Assembly (NCBI GenBank): GCA_009781075.1
Contig: WQYU01000010.1
Location: 1-34,739, forward strand
Source of the DNA: Paludibacter sp.
Lineage (GTDB): Bacteria; Bacteroidota; Bacteroidia; Bacteroidales; Paludibacteraceae
DNA: 34,739 nucleotides
Direction of reading: 5' to 3'
Part shown: in pieces, positions 22,031-30,087 of the stretch
How the letters are laid out: every line of letters begins with the position of its first letter
How positions within the stretch are numbered: position 1 is the stretch's first letter
The notes under the pieces: generated by a model
Databases searched by the model: none
What the model was told of the DNA's origin: nothing
The model's input: only the letters and a program-made list of their open reading frames with translations
Made by a program: the position numbers and the translations under genes

Positions 22031-22999
22031 CTAATTTGTTATACTAAATTCATATCCAAACCCTGTCTTTTTATAGCCAAAAATATATTTACGTTTATTT
22101 TTGGTGTTAATTTTATAAGTTTTTGAAGGAACGACTCCCGACCATTCGATGCGAAGTTGATGCGCGCCCGGTTGGCTGTCTTCAAAATTTATAGAAAAAC
22201 CTTCATTTAATGTGCCTTCGCCGAGTAATTCTTCATCAAGATATATACGCGCTTCGGGGTTTTTGCTGTTTGCCTCGCCTGCAAAAACGAGTGATATGCC
22301 GCTATTTGTGCCGTATTCAACTTTTTCAAACTGCTGCTGTGAATCTTGTTTTGCATCTATGTCTTCGGTTTTAGTATTTGCCGGCTTTCCCGAAGATTCC
22401 TTTTTATCTTTTCCTGAAGATTCTTTTTTGTCTTTTCCCGAAGATTTCCCTGTTAACTTTGACCAAGATTTCGAAAGCAAATTTTTGTTTTCGTTATCAG
22501 AAGCCGCTACAGATGCCTCTTCTCCGATAGTTTCGTAAGTTAATGGAGTTATCACATCTAAAATATCATTGGGACTTACAAGTTTCGATTTTTGGCTTTC
22601 AATGCTTGCACTTGCAACATCAATCATTTTCAAACTCAACATGCCGCGATTGCCATACGACGAGAGAACGCTTATAACAACTTTATTTGCACCGGCAAGT
22701 TTGCCGAGTTCAACGGCTTGTCCTTCATCTACAACGCCTGAGTTTGAAAATTTTTGCTCTTTGAGAATTTTATCTATCAGCGAGCGTTCAATAATTGAAT
22801 ATTTGCCGGTTTCTACCATTGCCGTGCTGACAAGTTCACGGACAATAGTTCCGGTACCTTCGTCAAACACATTGCCCGTAATTGAAGGGTCCATCACCGC
22901 TACACGAAGCTTTGTAACTTTTAACGGTTCATCTGTTTCTTGGGAAAAAATGGATATTGCAATTGTAAAAAATATTATCGAAAATATGAATGATTTCAT
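22031..22999 (-). CDS. CsgG/FlgO-like outer-membrane-associated protein
   Basis: 322 residues. The signal peptide ends near FSQ at 20 without a lipobox. Residues 29-160 are a CsgG-type domain: LRVAVMDPSITGNVFDEGTGTIVRELVSTAMVETGKYSIIERSLIDKILKEQKF, then GQAVELGKLAGANKVVISVLSSYG. A low-complexity linker at about 180-215 has three SSGKDKKE-like units that are also repeated in the DNA. The C-terminal part (GISLVFAGEAN..ARIYLDEELLGEGTLNEGF..SINFEDSQPGAHQLRIEWSG) resembles a PEGA-like beta-sandwich. CsgG-type proteins form secretion pores or recruit periplasmic partners; this one is too short and lacks the lipid anchor of curli CsgG. The next gene starts 1 nt after its stop. Confidence 0.8.
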   Translation of the reverse strand: MKSFIFSIIFFTIAISIFSQETDEPLKVTKLRVAVMDPSITGNVFDEGTGTIVRELVSTAMVETGKYSIIERSLIDKILKEQKFSNSGVVDEGQAVELGKLAGANKVVISVLSSYGNRGMLSLKMIDVASASIESQKSKLVSPNDILDVITPLTYETIGEEASVAASDNENKNLLSKSWSKLTGKSSGKDKKESSGKDKKESSGKPANTKTEDIDAKQDSQQQFEKVEYGTNSGISLVFAGEANSKNPEARIYLDEELLGEGTLNEGFSINFEDSQPGAHQLRIEWSGVVPSKTYKINTKNKRKYIFGYKKTGFGYEFSITN

Positions 23000-23127
23000 T
23001 CTTTTTAATTTTTATTTATTTATGATTTTTAATTTAATAATAATATCTTTATCCCTTTGATAATTATTGACGTTCCTTTTGTAACAGTTATAGTATTTAT
23101 TATTAATAAGTATAGGTTTTATTAATA

Positions 23128-23151
23128 GATTGCTTCGATGCGCTCGCAATG
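23128..23151 (-). repeat. CATTGCGA...GAAGCAATC dispersed repeat, inverted copy
   Basis: GATTGCTTCGATGCGCTCGCAATG is the reverse orientation of the repeats at 3899 and 12371, in a shortened form. Confidence 0.55.
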
Positions 23152-23189
23152 AAGTATTTTACGTAATTATAAAGTCAATATCAAATATT

Positions 23190-23240
23190 TTTAAAATCTA
23201 CCACTGCCTCCGTTTTTGATACAGAACAGCAGCGGTAGAT
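23190..23240 (-). terminator. Terminator of the beta-barrel gene
   Basis: ATCTACCACTGC (23196-23207) pairs with GCAGCGGTAGAT (23229-23240) with one mismatch. On the minus strand the hairpin is followed by TTTTAAAAATATTT. It lies 43 bp after the stop at 23283. Confidence 0.65.
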
Positions 23241-23282
23241 TCTTCTTAAAACTTTTTTATGACTTATTCTAATTTCTTTTCT

Positions 23283-23909
23283 TTAAAAAACGTAACTTAT
23301 ACCAAGAAACGGAGAGGTAATGTGCGTAGTTGTAGACCAAGTATATCCATCTTCATTTCCATTCCAATCACTGCCGCTGGTTAAATTGGTAAGTCCGAAT
23401 TTTACACCAACTTCAATTTTAAAACGGTTAATATTTACGCCGTACATCAAAGCCAAACCTGCATCTAATGTATTAAAACCACTACTTTCTCCACTGAGGT
23501 CGTTATCAGGTCCACTAACACCTTCTGCTAATTTAATACCCAAATAAGGTCCTGCCTGCAGATATGTTTCAACATTGCTGCCTATCGGAATACGGTATCC
23601 CAAATAGGCAGGTACTTCAGCATAATGCAATGTTGCTGTATAACCATCTCCCACATCAAACCTTTTCATACTGTACAATGCTGCTACATTAAGATAAAGT
23701 TTTTCGCCGAAAGAAAGATAGGCAGTGGGTCCTATTTCCAACCCTATCAAACCATTAAGTTTGTCTGAATAACTCTCACCATCACCCGAAGTTTTCATAC
23801 TCAACGATGGTATGCTAATACCTGCACGGATACCCCATACAAGTTGCGCGCTCATACTTCCTACTCCTAAGAGCGTAACCAAAACAAATGTAATTATTGC
23901 TTTTTTCAT
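23283..23909 (-). CDS. Outer-membrane beta-barrel protein
   Basis: 208 residues. The signal peptide ends at SMSAQ (22), and the mature part has alternating aromatic strands typical of OmpA-like/OMP_b-brl_2 barrels: LVWGIRAGISIPSL, LIGLEIGPTAYLSFGEKLYLNVAALYSMKRFD, LHYAEVPAYLGYRIPIG, ETYLQAGPYLGIKLA, NTLDAGLALMYGVNI and KIEVGVKFGLTNL. It ends in ITSPFLGISYVF, with a terminal Phe as used for BAM recognition. Eight strands are expected. Only 44 bp separate it from the LPP20 lipoprotein gene upstream, so they form an operon. A hairpin terminator lies downstream at 23190-23240. The physiological role is unknown. Confidence 0.88.
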   Translation of the reverse strand: MKKAIITFVLVTLLGVGSMSAQLVWGIRAGISIPSLSMKTSGDGESYSDKLNGLIGLEIGPTAYLSFGEKLYLNVAALYSMKRFDVGDGYTATLHYAEVPAYLGYRIPIGSNVETYLQAGPYLGIKLAEGVSGPDNDLSGESSGFNTLDAGLALMYGVNINRFKIEVGVKFGLTNLTSGSDWNGNEDGYTWSTTTHITSPFLGISYVF

Positions 23910-23953
23910 ACTAATACTGAAAAATTAAATGTTATTATTAAAAAATTATTTAT

Positions 23954-24514
23954 TTACTGCGTTTTACCCATTTCTTCGTCGAAAATCTTACGGAATTTTT
24001 CGCGGTTGTAAATGGTTTCAATTTTACGGTTCACTTCGGTACGCTTGTTTACCGCATCAAAAACCTCGTTTTTACTTGCTTCCACAGCCATATATACCTT
24101 ATACATTCCGTCTGTGGTTTTCATAGTTTTGTTACACGAAACTGTAACATTGTTCAATGTTTCCTGAACGGCTTCACGGGTAAGCGACTCGAATGTTTCG
24201 GCATAATCGGCAGGCGATTGTCCGGCATCATTAACGTAGCGTTCCGTAACACGCTTTGTTGTTACTTGAATGCTTGTAGCCAAAGCGTTATTAGCATTCA
24301 TACGCGCCTTTTCGCGGGCAGTGTTGAGGTCTTTGCTCTGAGCAGTACCCTGTCCTCTAAAGAAGTTTTTGTCGGTTACCTGGTCTTCACAAGGAACCGT
24401 TACTTCTGTTTCCTGATTTACTTTAGCAACAGGTTTTGCTCCGCCGCACGATTGCAGTGTAAAAATCATTATCACACTGAGTAGCAATACATAAAATGTT
24501 GTTTTTCTGTCCAT
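23954..24514 (-). CDS. LPP20 family lipoprotein
   Basis: 186 residues. A signal peptide ends in a lipobox (LQSC, Cys at about 23), so it is a lipoprotein. NFFRGQGTAQSKDLNTAREKARMNANNALATSIQVTTKRVTERYVND, then YAETFESLTREAVQETLNNVTVSCNKTMKTTDGMYKVYMAVEASKNEV, is the LPP20 alpha/beta domain. It resembles the LPP20 lipoproteins found with CsgG/FlgO-type proteins. A -7 box at 24587-24594 gives a leader of about 66 nt, which contains a GTCTGC/GCAGAC hairpin at 24538-24557. The gene leads the pair with the beta-barrel protein. It is the second LPP20-like gene in this cluster. Confidence 0.85.
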   Translation of the reverse strand: MDRKTTFYVLLLSVIMIFTLQSCGGAKPVAKVNQETEVTVPCEDQVTDKNFFRGQGTAQSKDLNTAREKARMNANNALATSIQVTTKRVTERYVNDAGQSPADYAETFESLTREAVQETLNNVTVSCNKTMKTTDGMYKVYMAVEASKNEVFDAVNKRTEVNRKIETIYNREKFRKIFDEEMGKTQ

Positions 24515-24537
24515 TATTGATGTTAAATTAGTTTAAC

Positions 24538-24557
24538 GTCTGCTCCTTTATGCAGAC
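24538..24557 (-). promoter_or_regulatory. Small hairpin in the LPP20 leader
   Basis: GTCTGC (24538-24543) pairs with GCAGAC (24552-24557) around an 8-nt loop, 24 bp before the start codon. It could affect translation or RNA stability. Confidence 0.4.
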
Positions 24558-24586
24558 ATAAATGTTATTAAAATTAAAAAACGCGG

Positions 24587-24594
24587 CAAAAGTA
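24587..24594 (-). promoter_or_regulatory. -7 box of the LPP20/beta-barrel operon
   Basis: CAAAAGTA on the + strand reads TACTTTTG on the coding strand, 73 bp upstream of the ATG at 24514. Confidence 0.55.
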
Positions 24595-24760
24595 TATATT
24601 CTTTTGTTAAGTTGTTAAGTTTTTGCGATAGAAGAATTTACGTTTTGCGTCAGCAAAATTAACGCTGTGTTTTGTTTCTAATTTTTTGGGCTTAATGTTC
24701 AGAATGGGTGATATAAAGTGGATTAAACACTTGAGATTCATATCTTTGCGAGTAAGCAAT

Positions 24761-24791
24761 AAAAAAACCGTTTTCCTTCACAAGAAAACGG
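24761..24791 (-). terminator. Terminator of the rplM-rpsI-rpsB-tsf cluster
   Basis: CCGTTTTC (24768-24775) pairs with GAAAACGG (24784-24791) around an 8-nt loop. On the minus strand it is followed by a run of seven T (24767-24761). It lies 39 bp after the tsf stop. Confidence 0.85.
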
Positions 24792-24829
24792 CTCAAACCA
24801 ATCAAATATATATATAAATATTATATCTT

Positions 24830-25648
24830 TTATTCTTGATTCAAAGTCACTCTGCGGAATGCCAAAACTGTTGCATTGTTTGCTTTCAAGTAATCGGCAA
24901 TCGACATTTTGTTGTCTTTGATAAATGTCTGTTCGAGCAAAGTGGACTCTTGAAAGAATTTATTTAGACGTCCCTCAGCGATTTTATCAAGCATTGCCTC
25001 TGGCTTTCCCTCTTGACGGGCTTTTTCACGCCCTATTTCAAGTTCCTGAGCGATAATTTTTTCAGAAACCGATTGCCTGTCAAGTGAAACGGGATTCATT
25101 GCTGCCGCCTGCATTGCAATGTCGCGTGCTACCTGCCGCTCTACATCTTTTTGAGCAAAAGCAACAATGGTAGCAAGTTTATTTCCCGGATGGATATATT
25201 CCACAACTGTTTCACCTTCAACATATTCGTAAAAATCAAGTTCCATCTTCTCCCCTGTGATGCCCGACCGCTCAGTAACAAGGTCTGCCGCAGTTCTCTC
25301 ATCAATTTTCAAATCATTGACTTCCTGTATTGAATGTGGTTTTTTCGCCATAATCCGGTCAAGTATTTTTTGCGCAAGCGCAATAAAATCAGCATTTTTG
25401 GCTACAAAGTCTGTTTCGCATTTCAGTGCAATGATTGCAGCAAAACCATCTTTTGCCGCAGCCAGAACGCATCCTTCGGATGCTTCGCGGTCGCTACGTT
25501 TGGCGGCTATTGCCTGTCCTTTTTTTCTAATTATTTCTATTGCTTTTTCAAAATCGCTGTTTGCCTCGATAAGTGCATTTTTACAATCCATCATACCTGC
25601 ACCTGTCATTGTGCGTAATTTTGAAATATCTGCCATTGATATTGCCAT
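24830..25648 (-). CDS. tsf: Elongation factor Ts
   Basis: 272 residues, a normal length for Bacteroidetes. The N-terminal UBA-like domain is ADISKLRTMTGAGMMDCKNALIEANSDFEKAIEIIRKKG, and KCETDFVAKN is the EF-Tu-contacting motif, with ALKCETDFVAKNADF in the core. YIHPGNKLATIVAF and DIAMQAAAMNP are typical for the dimer-like domains. EF-Ts catalyses GDP/GTP exchange on EF-Tu. Its start is 24 bp after the rpsB stop, the universal rpsB-tsf order, and a strong terminator follows. Confidence 0.98.
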   Translation of the reverse strand: MAISMADISKLRTMTGAGMMDCKNALIEANSDFEKAIEIIRKKGQAIAAKRSDREASEGCVLAAAKDGFAAIIALKCETDFVAKNADFIALAQKILDRIMAKKPHSIQEVNDLKIDERTAADLVTERSGITGEKMELDFYEYVEGETVVEYIHPGNKLATIVAFAQKDVERQVARDIAMQAAAMNPVSLDRQSVSEKIIAQELEIGREKARQEGKPEAMLDKIAEGRLNKFFQESTLLEQTFIKDNKMSIADYLKANNATVLAFRRVTLNQE

Positions 25649-25672
25649 TATTTTTCCCTTTCTTAAAAAAAA

Positions 25673-26524
25673 TTATAATTCATCATCCTCATTATTTTTG
25701 AACTTTTCCTCTGCATTTGCGTTGATAGCATCTGTTTCTTCGTGGCTTCGTGTACGGCGAACGATGCGTGTCTTTTTGAATTTCACATCTTTTATTTGTA
25801 CATTGTCGTTTTCTTTTTTATTATCATTTTTTTCAACTTTGCGTTCTGCTAAACCTTCTTTATACGCTTGTGCCATTATCTCAAGAATAATTTCGATAGC
25901 GTTCTTAGAATCGTCGTTTGCAGGAATTACGTGGTTAATCCCTGTCGGGCTTGAATTTGTATCAACAATTCCGAACACGGGAATTCCAAGCCGTTGCGCC
26001 TCAGCCACAGCAATATGTTCTTTCATCACATCTACAACAAAAATAGCAGACGGCAATCTGACCATATCAACAATAGACCCAAGATTTTTCTCAAGTTTTT
26101 CTCTTTGGCGTGTAATTTGAAGTTTTTCGCGTTTGGAAATGTTATCAAAAGTACCGTCTTTGGTCATTTTGTCTATTTGCGACATTTTGTTTACAGCACG
26201 ACGTATAGTCGGAAAATTTGTGAGCATTCCGCCCGCCCAGCGTTCCGTAATATAAGGCATTTTTATTTGTTTTGCAACCTCTATGATTGCCTCTTTTGCC
26301 TGTTTTTTTGTTGAAACGAAGAGTATCTGACGCTCTTTGAACGCAAAACGTTTCATTGCTTCGGCTGCCTCATCAATTTTTACAACTGTTTTATGGAGGT
26401 CAATAATATGAATCCCGTTGCGTTCCATAAAAATGTAGGGAGCCATTGCAGGATTCCATTTGCGCTTAAGATGACCAAAATGCGCTCCTGCTTCCAATAA
26501 TTGTTCAAATGTTGTTCTTGACAT
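25673..26524 (-). CDS. rpsB: 30S ribosomal protein S2
   Basis: 283 residues. LEAGAHFGHLKRKWNPAMAPYIFMERNGIHIIDLHKT is the conserved N-terminus, and LFVSTKKQAKEAIIEVAKQ, ERWAGGMLTNF and PSAIFVVDVMKEHIAVAEAQRLGIPVFGIVDTNSSP are further S2 signatures. The C-terminus after residue 230 is a charged tail (KVEKNDNKKENDN..NANAEEKFKNNEDDEL) that lengthens the protein beyond the usual 240, as in other Bacteroidetes. S2 binds the small-subunit head near S1. It is in line with rpsI upstream (228 bp gap) and tsf downstream. Confidence 0.98.
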   Translation of the reverse strand: MSRTTFEQLLEAGAHFGHLKRKWNPAMAPYIFMERNGIHIIDLHKTVVKIDEAAEAMKRFAFKERQILFVSTKKQAKEAIIEVAKQIKMPYITERWAGGMLTNFPTIRRAVNKMSQIDKMTKDGTFDNISKREKLQITRQREKLEKNLGSIVDMVRLPSAIFVVDVMKEHIAVAEAQRLGIPVFGIVDTNSSPTGINHVIPANDDSKNAIEIILEIMAQAYKEGLAERKVEKNDNKKENDNVQIKDVKFKKTRIVRRTRSHEETDAINANAEEKFKNNEDDEL

Positions 26525-26752
26525 TTTTTTTTATTAAAAATTTGTTTACTTTCTTTTAAAATTATTAACTTATTATAACTCAATTGCAAAGTAGTTTTTA
26601 TTTTTTTAGTATTATATAAATAAATAAAAAATAAAAAGTCCGTACAATTTAGATACTAAACCAAATTCAAGTCGCCTTTTTTATTTTGCTTCACCTCTAT
26701 ATTATTGATTAATAAAAAGTTGGCAGAATAAAATTCAGGCGCTGTGAGTTCA

Positions 26753-27139
26753 TTAACGTTTCGAGAATTGGAAGCGTTTGCGTGCTTTTGGTCGTCCGGG
26801 TTTTTTGCGTTCCACCTCTCGCGGGTCGCGTGTCATAAATCCTTCCTTTTTCAGAGCGGGCTTGTCTTCCGGATTAATTTTTACCAATGCACGCGCAATA
26901 GCAAGGCGCAATGCCTCTGCCTGTCCTTTAAAACCGCCTCCACCCAAATTGACCTTGATGTCATATTTTTCAACAACTCCCAAAGTATTAAGGGGCTGTT
27001 TTACAATATATTGCAAAATAGAAGAAGGAAAATAATTGTCTAATTTACGTTTGTTAATCGTGATTTGACCGTTTCCTTCATTTACATATATACGGGCAAT
27101 TGCTGCTTTTCTTCTTCCTATGGCGTTTACTTTTTCCAT
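26753..27139 (-). CDS. rpsI: 30S ribosomal protein S9
   Basis: 128 residues, the family length. AIGRRKAAIARIYVNEGNGQITINKR is the N-terminal motif, GGGFKGQAEALRLAIARALVKI the core, and the C-terminus ends in KKPGRPKARKRFQFSKR, the basic tail that reaches the P-site tRNA (ending in SKR). It starts 5 bp after the rplM stop, so the two are translationally coupled as in most bacteria. The 228-bp gap to rpsB holds no recognised signal beyond AT-rich DNA. Confidence 0.98.
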   Translation of the reverse strand: MEKVNAIGRRKAAIARIYVNEGNGQITINKRKLDNYFPSSILQYIVKQPLNTLGVVEKYDIKVNLGGGGFKGQAEALRLAIARALVKINPEDKPALKKEGFMTRDPREVERKKPGRPKARKRFQFSKR

Positions 27140-27143
27140 ACTG

Positions 27144-27599
27144 TTATTTAAGTGTATTTAAATCAATTTGTTTGGGTTGTTGGGCTTGCATATTATGCTC
27201 TCCGCCTGCAAAAACGTAGAGGTTTTTTAAAATTTTGTCGCCAAGTTTGTTTTTCGGGAGCATTCCTTTCACAACTTTTATGATAAGTTTTTCGGGGCTT
27301 TTTTCCATTATCTCTTTCGGAGTTGTCTGGCGTTGTCCCCCCGGATAACCCGTATGACGTAAATATATGCGGTCTGTCCATTTCATTCCTGTCAGACGAA
27401 CTTTGTCGGCATTGATAAGTATCACATTATCACCGCAATCAACATGAGGTGTAAAGTTGGTTTTGTATTTTCCGCGCAAAAGTTTTGCAACTTTCGATGC
27501 CATACGCCCTAACACCTCATCGGCAGCATCAACTACTACCCATTCCTTTGTAACTGTTGCCTTATTGGCAGAAACAGTTTTATAACTTAAAGTATCCAC
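27144..27599 (-). CDS. rplM: 50S ribosomal protein L13
   Basis: 151 residues, starting at a GTG (27597-27599). The N-terminus MDTLSYKTVSANKATVTKEWVVVDAADEVLGRMASKVAKLLRGKYK is as in other Bacteroidales L13, so GTG is the real start. HVDCGDNVILINADKVRLTG, YLRHTGYPGGQRQTTPKEIMEKSPEKLI and VKGMLPKNKLG are L13 signatures. L13 is an early assembly protein of the large subunit. A -7 box at 27742-27749 gives a leader of about 137 nt, long enough for autogenous control by L13, which is known in other bacteria but not shown here. Confidence 0.98.
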   Translation of the reverse strand: MDTLSYKTVSANKATVTKEWVVVDAADEVLGRMASKVAKLLRGKYKTNFTPHVDCGDNVILINADKVRLTGMKWTDRIYLRHTGYPGGQRQTTPKEIMEKSPEKLIIKVVKGMLPKNKLGDKILKNLYVFAGGEHNMQAQQPKQIDLNTLK

Positions 27600-27938
27600 T
27601 TTTTTCTTTTTTCGTTTAAATGATTAAAAATTTGCTGTCGGGAATATTTGTCTTATTAATTTTTGAGATGGCTAATCGGAACAAAACCAATACATTACAA
27701 AACCCCAAGGCATCTATACTTATCGGATAATAAACGGACTGCAAAAGTACTGCTTTTATTTTTAAAAACAAAATATTTTTTTAAAAACTTTTTAAAATAA
27801 AATAACGTTACTTTTAGTTAATTACCATTTGAATTTATTAAATATTATTAGTTTTTCACTTGTTTTGAAATATTTATATTGTAAATAAAAACATTGTTTG
27901 TATTTATGCCGTTCAATGAGGGAAAATACCTTTGTTCA
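27600..27938. other. Intergenic region with rplM leader, 339 bp
   Basis: 27600-27736 is the presumed 5' leader of rplM, with promoter at 27742-27749. The rest, to 27938, is AT-rich and separates it from the 3' end of the transporter gene. No terminator for the transporter was found. Confidence 0.5.
27742..27749 (-). promoter_or_regulatory. -7 box of the ribosomal protein cluster
   Basis: CAAAAGTA on the + strand reads TACTTTTG on the coding strand, 143 bp upstream of the rplM GTG. Confidence 0.6.
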
Positions 27939-28886
27939 TTATTTCGGTTTTTTCCTTGCCCAATATAACGAAAGCGACATCCCCGATACAATGTGCCAAA
28001 TACCCCACCATGCAGTAACAAAGAGCATTCCGCCTATTGCCAAAGTCGGCGGGAAAATTTTAGGATTGAAAAGCAATGCCAAACCAAGCCCCGAATTATG
28101 AATACCCGTCTCAATGGTGAGTGTTCTGCGGTCGATCTCTGGCAATTTGAACAAAGAAGCCAAAGTATAACCGGTACCCAATCCCGCTCCATTATGGATT
28201 AACACGATAATGAAAACGAAAAAGATATATTTTATAAACAAATCAAAATTATTGCCGAACGCAAGTACAATCATTGCTAAAAAAAATACAAGAGAAAAAT
28301 ATTGCAATGGTTTTTTCAATACATTGGCAATTTTTGGCAAATATTTGGCTGTCAACATTCCGAGAATCAACGGAATTCCAAGCAATATGAACACCGTCTC
28401 AAACATTTGGAATGTATCAATATGCAATTCTTGCAATGCAGCCGAGGCATGTCTGTTTACAAAATTTACATATAAACCACCCCAAAAAGCAAAGTTAAAA
28501 GGTGTAATAAATGTAGAAATAGCAGTACTTAGGGCTGTCAAACTGATGGCAAGTTCCGTATTTGCTTTTGAAAAATGCGACATAAAATTTGAAATATTAC
28601 CACCGGGGCAGGCAGCAACTAAAATCATTCCCATTGCAACCATTGGAGTAATCCAGCGATTGAGAAGAATCACAAGTAAAAAAGTTATTGCAGGCAGGGC
28701 TATCGCTTGGGAGCAAGCCCCCAAAATAAACGATTTCGGATGTTGCAGAACTCTTTTAAACATCTCGAGGCGTATTCCCAAAGCCACGCCAAACATCACA
28801 AATGCAAGAATAATGTTAATTACGTGCATCCCCGCGGCTGAAAAATTTATCCGCACATCGTCCAGATTTTTTAATTGTTCGTACAT
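27939..28886 (-). CDS. Bile acid:sodium symporter family transporter
   Basis: 315 residues with about nine hydrophobic segments (HVINIILAFVMFGVALGI, SQAIALPAITFLLVILL, MVAMGMILVAACPGGN, ELAISLTALSTAISTFI, VFILLGIPLILGMLTA, YFSLVFFLAMIVLAFG, IFFVFIIVLIHNGAGLGTGY, PTLAIGGMLFVTAWW). AACPGGNISNFMSH and ETGIHNSGLGLAL are the two SBF-fold crossover motifs that bind sodium in ASBT homologues. The family carries bile acids, pantoate and other organic anions; the substrate cannot be told from sequence. It follows trpS on the same strand, 83 bp downstream and without a promoter of its own, so it may be co-transcribed. Confidence 0.9.
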   Translation of the reverse strand: MYEQLKNLDDVRINFSAAGMHVINIILAFVMFGVALGIRLEMFKRVLQHPKSFILGACSQAIALPAITFLLVILLNRWITPMVAMGMILVAACPGGNISNFMSHFSKANTELAISLTALSTAISTFITPFNFAFWGGLYVNFVNRHASAALQELHIDTFQMFETVFILLGIPLILGMLTAKYLPKIANVLKKPLQYFSLVFFLAMIVLAFGNNFDLFIKYIFFVFIIVLIHNGAGLGTGYTLASLFKLPEIDRRTLTIETGIHNSGLGLALLFNPKIFPPTLAIGGMLFVTAWWGIWHIVSGMSLSLYWARKKPK

Positions 28887-28969
28887 AATTTCTTTAAATT
28901 AATTTATATTAATAAAAAATTCATTTTTTTCATATAAAATATTAAACTAAATATTTAACTGATAACACT

Positions 28970-29935
28970 TTAAACTCCTAATTTTTCTCTTACTCTTTTT
29001 AATGTTTCGATGGCAATCGGACGAGTTTTATCTGCTCCGTCGGCAAGTTTTTTGTCAATTTCGTGTAAATTATTGATATAGTAATCGTATGTCTTACGTT
29101 CATTTGCAAATCGTTCCAAAATCAAATTCAAAAGTTCGTTTTTGGCATGTCCGTAACCGAAATTTCCATCCAAATATTTTTGTCTCAACAATTCTGTTTG
29201 CTCCTCTGTTGCTATGAGCGAATAGAGAGCAAAAATTTTGTCTGTATTTGGGTCTTTCGGTTCTTCAAGCGTTTTACTGTCGGTTTCGATAGCCATAATT
29301 TGCTTTTTGAGTTGTTTTTCGGGTAAAAAAATATCAATGGTATTTCCGCGCGATTTTGACATTTTTTGTCCGTCTGTTCCCGGTACATACATTGTATTTT
29401 CCTGCAATTTTGCTTCGGGCAATACAAATGTTTCGCCCATTTTATTATTAAACCTCGTACCCATATCGCGTGCCATTTCCACGTGTTGCAACTGGTCTTT
29501 GCCCACAGGAACAATTTGTGCGTCATAAAGCAAAATATCTGCTGCCATAAGCACAGGATATGTAAAAAGTCCTGCATTGACATCAGATAATCTGTCGGCT
29601 TTGTCTTTGAAAGAGTGTGCCAGGGTGAGCCGCTGATATGGGAAAAAACAGGATAAATGCCACGCAAGTTCACACACTTCAGGGATATCGCTCTGACGGT
29701 AAAAATATGTTTTTCCTGTATCCAAACCACAAGCAAGCCACGCCGCCGCAATTTCGTAAGTGTTGGCACTTAATGCGGCAGCATTTTTTACCGTTGTCAG
29801 AGAATGAAGATTGGCGATAAAAAGAAATGACTCGTTTTTATCACTTTTTGAGAGTTCTATTGCAGGCAAAATAGCGCCCAAAATGTTACCCAAATGTGGT
29901 GTGCCTGTTGCCTGTATCCCTGTTAAAATTCTCAT
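28970..29935 (-). CDS. trpS: Tryptophan--tRNA ligase
   Basis: 321 residues, typical for bacterial TrpRS. GIQATGTPHLGN holds the class I HIGH-like signature (H14-L-G-N17), and DGQKMSKSRGN near 190 is the KMSKS loop. LFTYPVLMAADILLYDAQIVPVGKDQLQHVEMARDMGTRFN is the tryptophan-binding and dimer region. The enzyme charges tRNA-Trp. A -7 box at 30010-30017 gives a leader of about 70 nt. No trp-specific attenuator was seen. Confidence 0.98.
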   Translation of the reverse strand: MRILTGIQATGTPHLGNILGAILPAIELSKSDKNESFLFIANLHSLTTVKNAAALSANTYEIAAAWLACGLDTGKTYFYRQSDIPEVCELAWHLSCFFPYQRLTLAHSFKDKADRLSDVNAGLFTYPVLMAADILLYDAQIVPVGKDQLQHVEMARDMGTRFNNKMGETFVLPEAKLQENTMYVPGTDGQKMSKSRGNTIDIFLPEKQLKKQIMAIETDSKTLEEPKDPNTDKIFALYSLIATEEQTELLRQKYLDGNFGYGHAKNELLNLILERFANERKTYDYYINNLHEIDKKLADGADKTRPIAIETLKRVREKLGV

Positions 29936-30009
29936 ATATGATTATAAATTAATAATTTATTAATATTTATAAAAATAATACCATATTTTACGATTTAAAT
30001 TTTTTTTTG

Positions 30010-30017
30010 CAAAAATA
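30010..30017 (-). promoter_or_regulatory. -7 box of trpS
   Basis: CAAAAATA on the + strand reads TATTTTTG on the coding strand, 75 bp upstream of the start codon. Confidence 0.5.
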
Positions 30018-30087
30018 CAAAAAAATTAAAAAACCGAATTATATTTATGAAAAAAGCACAGGGTAGATTCAATTAACAAATTTTAGT

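Noticed and set aside
22370-22445. Tandem DNA repeat as an intergenic element
   Set aside because: It lies inside the CsgG-like gene, in frame, and encodes the SSGKDKKE linker.
24741-24748. TATCTTTG promoter-like box on the plus strand
   Set aside because: Only the tsf terminator hairpin follows it on that strand, so it would make at most a tiny RNA. It is probably a chance match.
25257-26120. 287-residue plus-strand frame
   Set aside because: It is antisense to tsf and rpsB, which are certain. Its Ser/Phe/Ile-rich composition is typical of a shadow frame.
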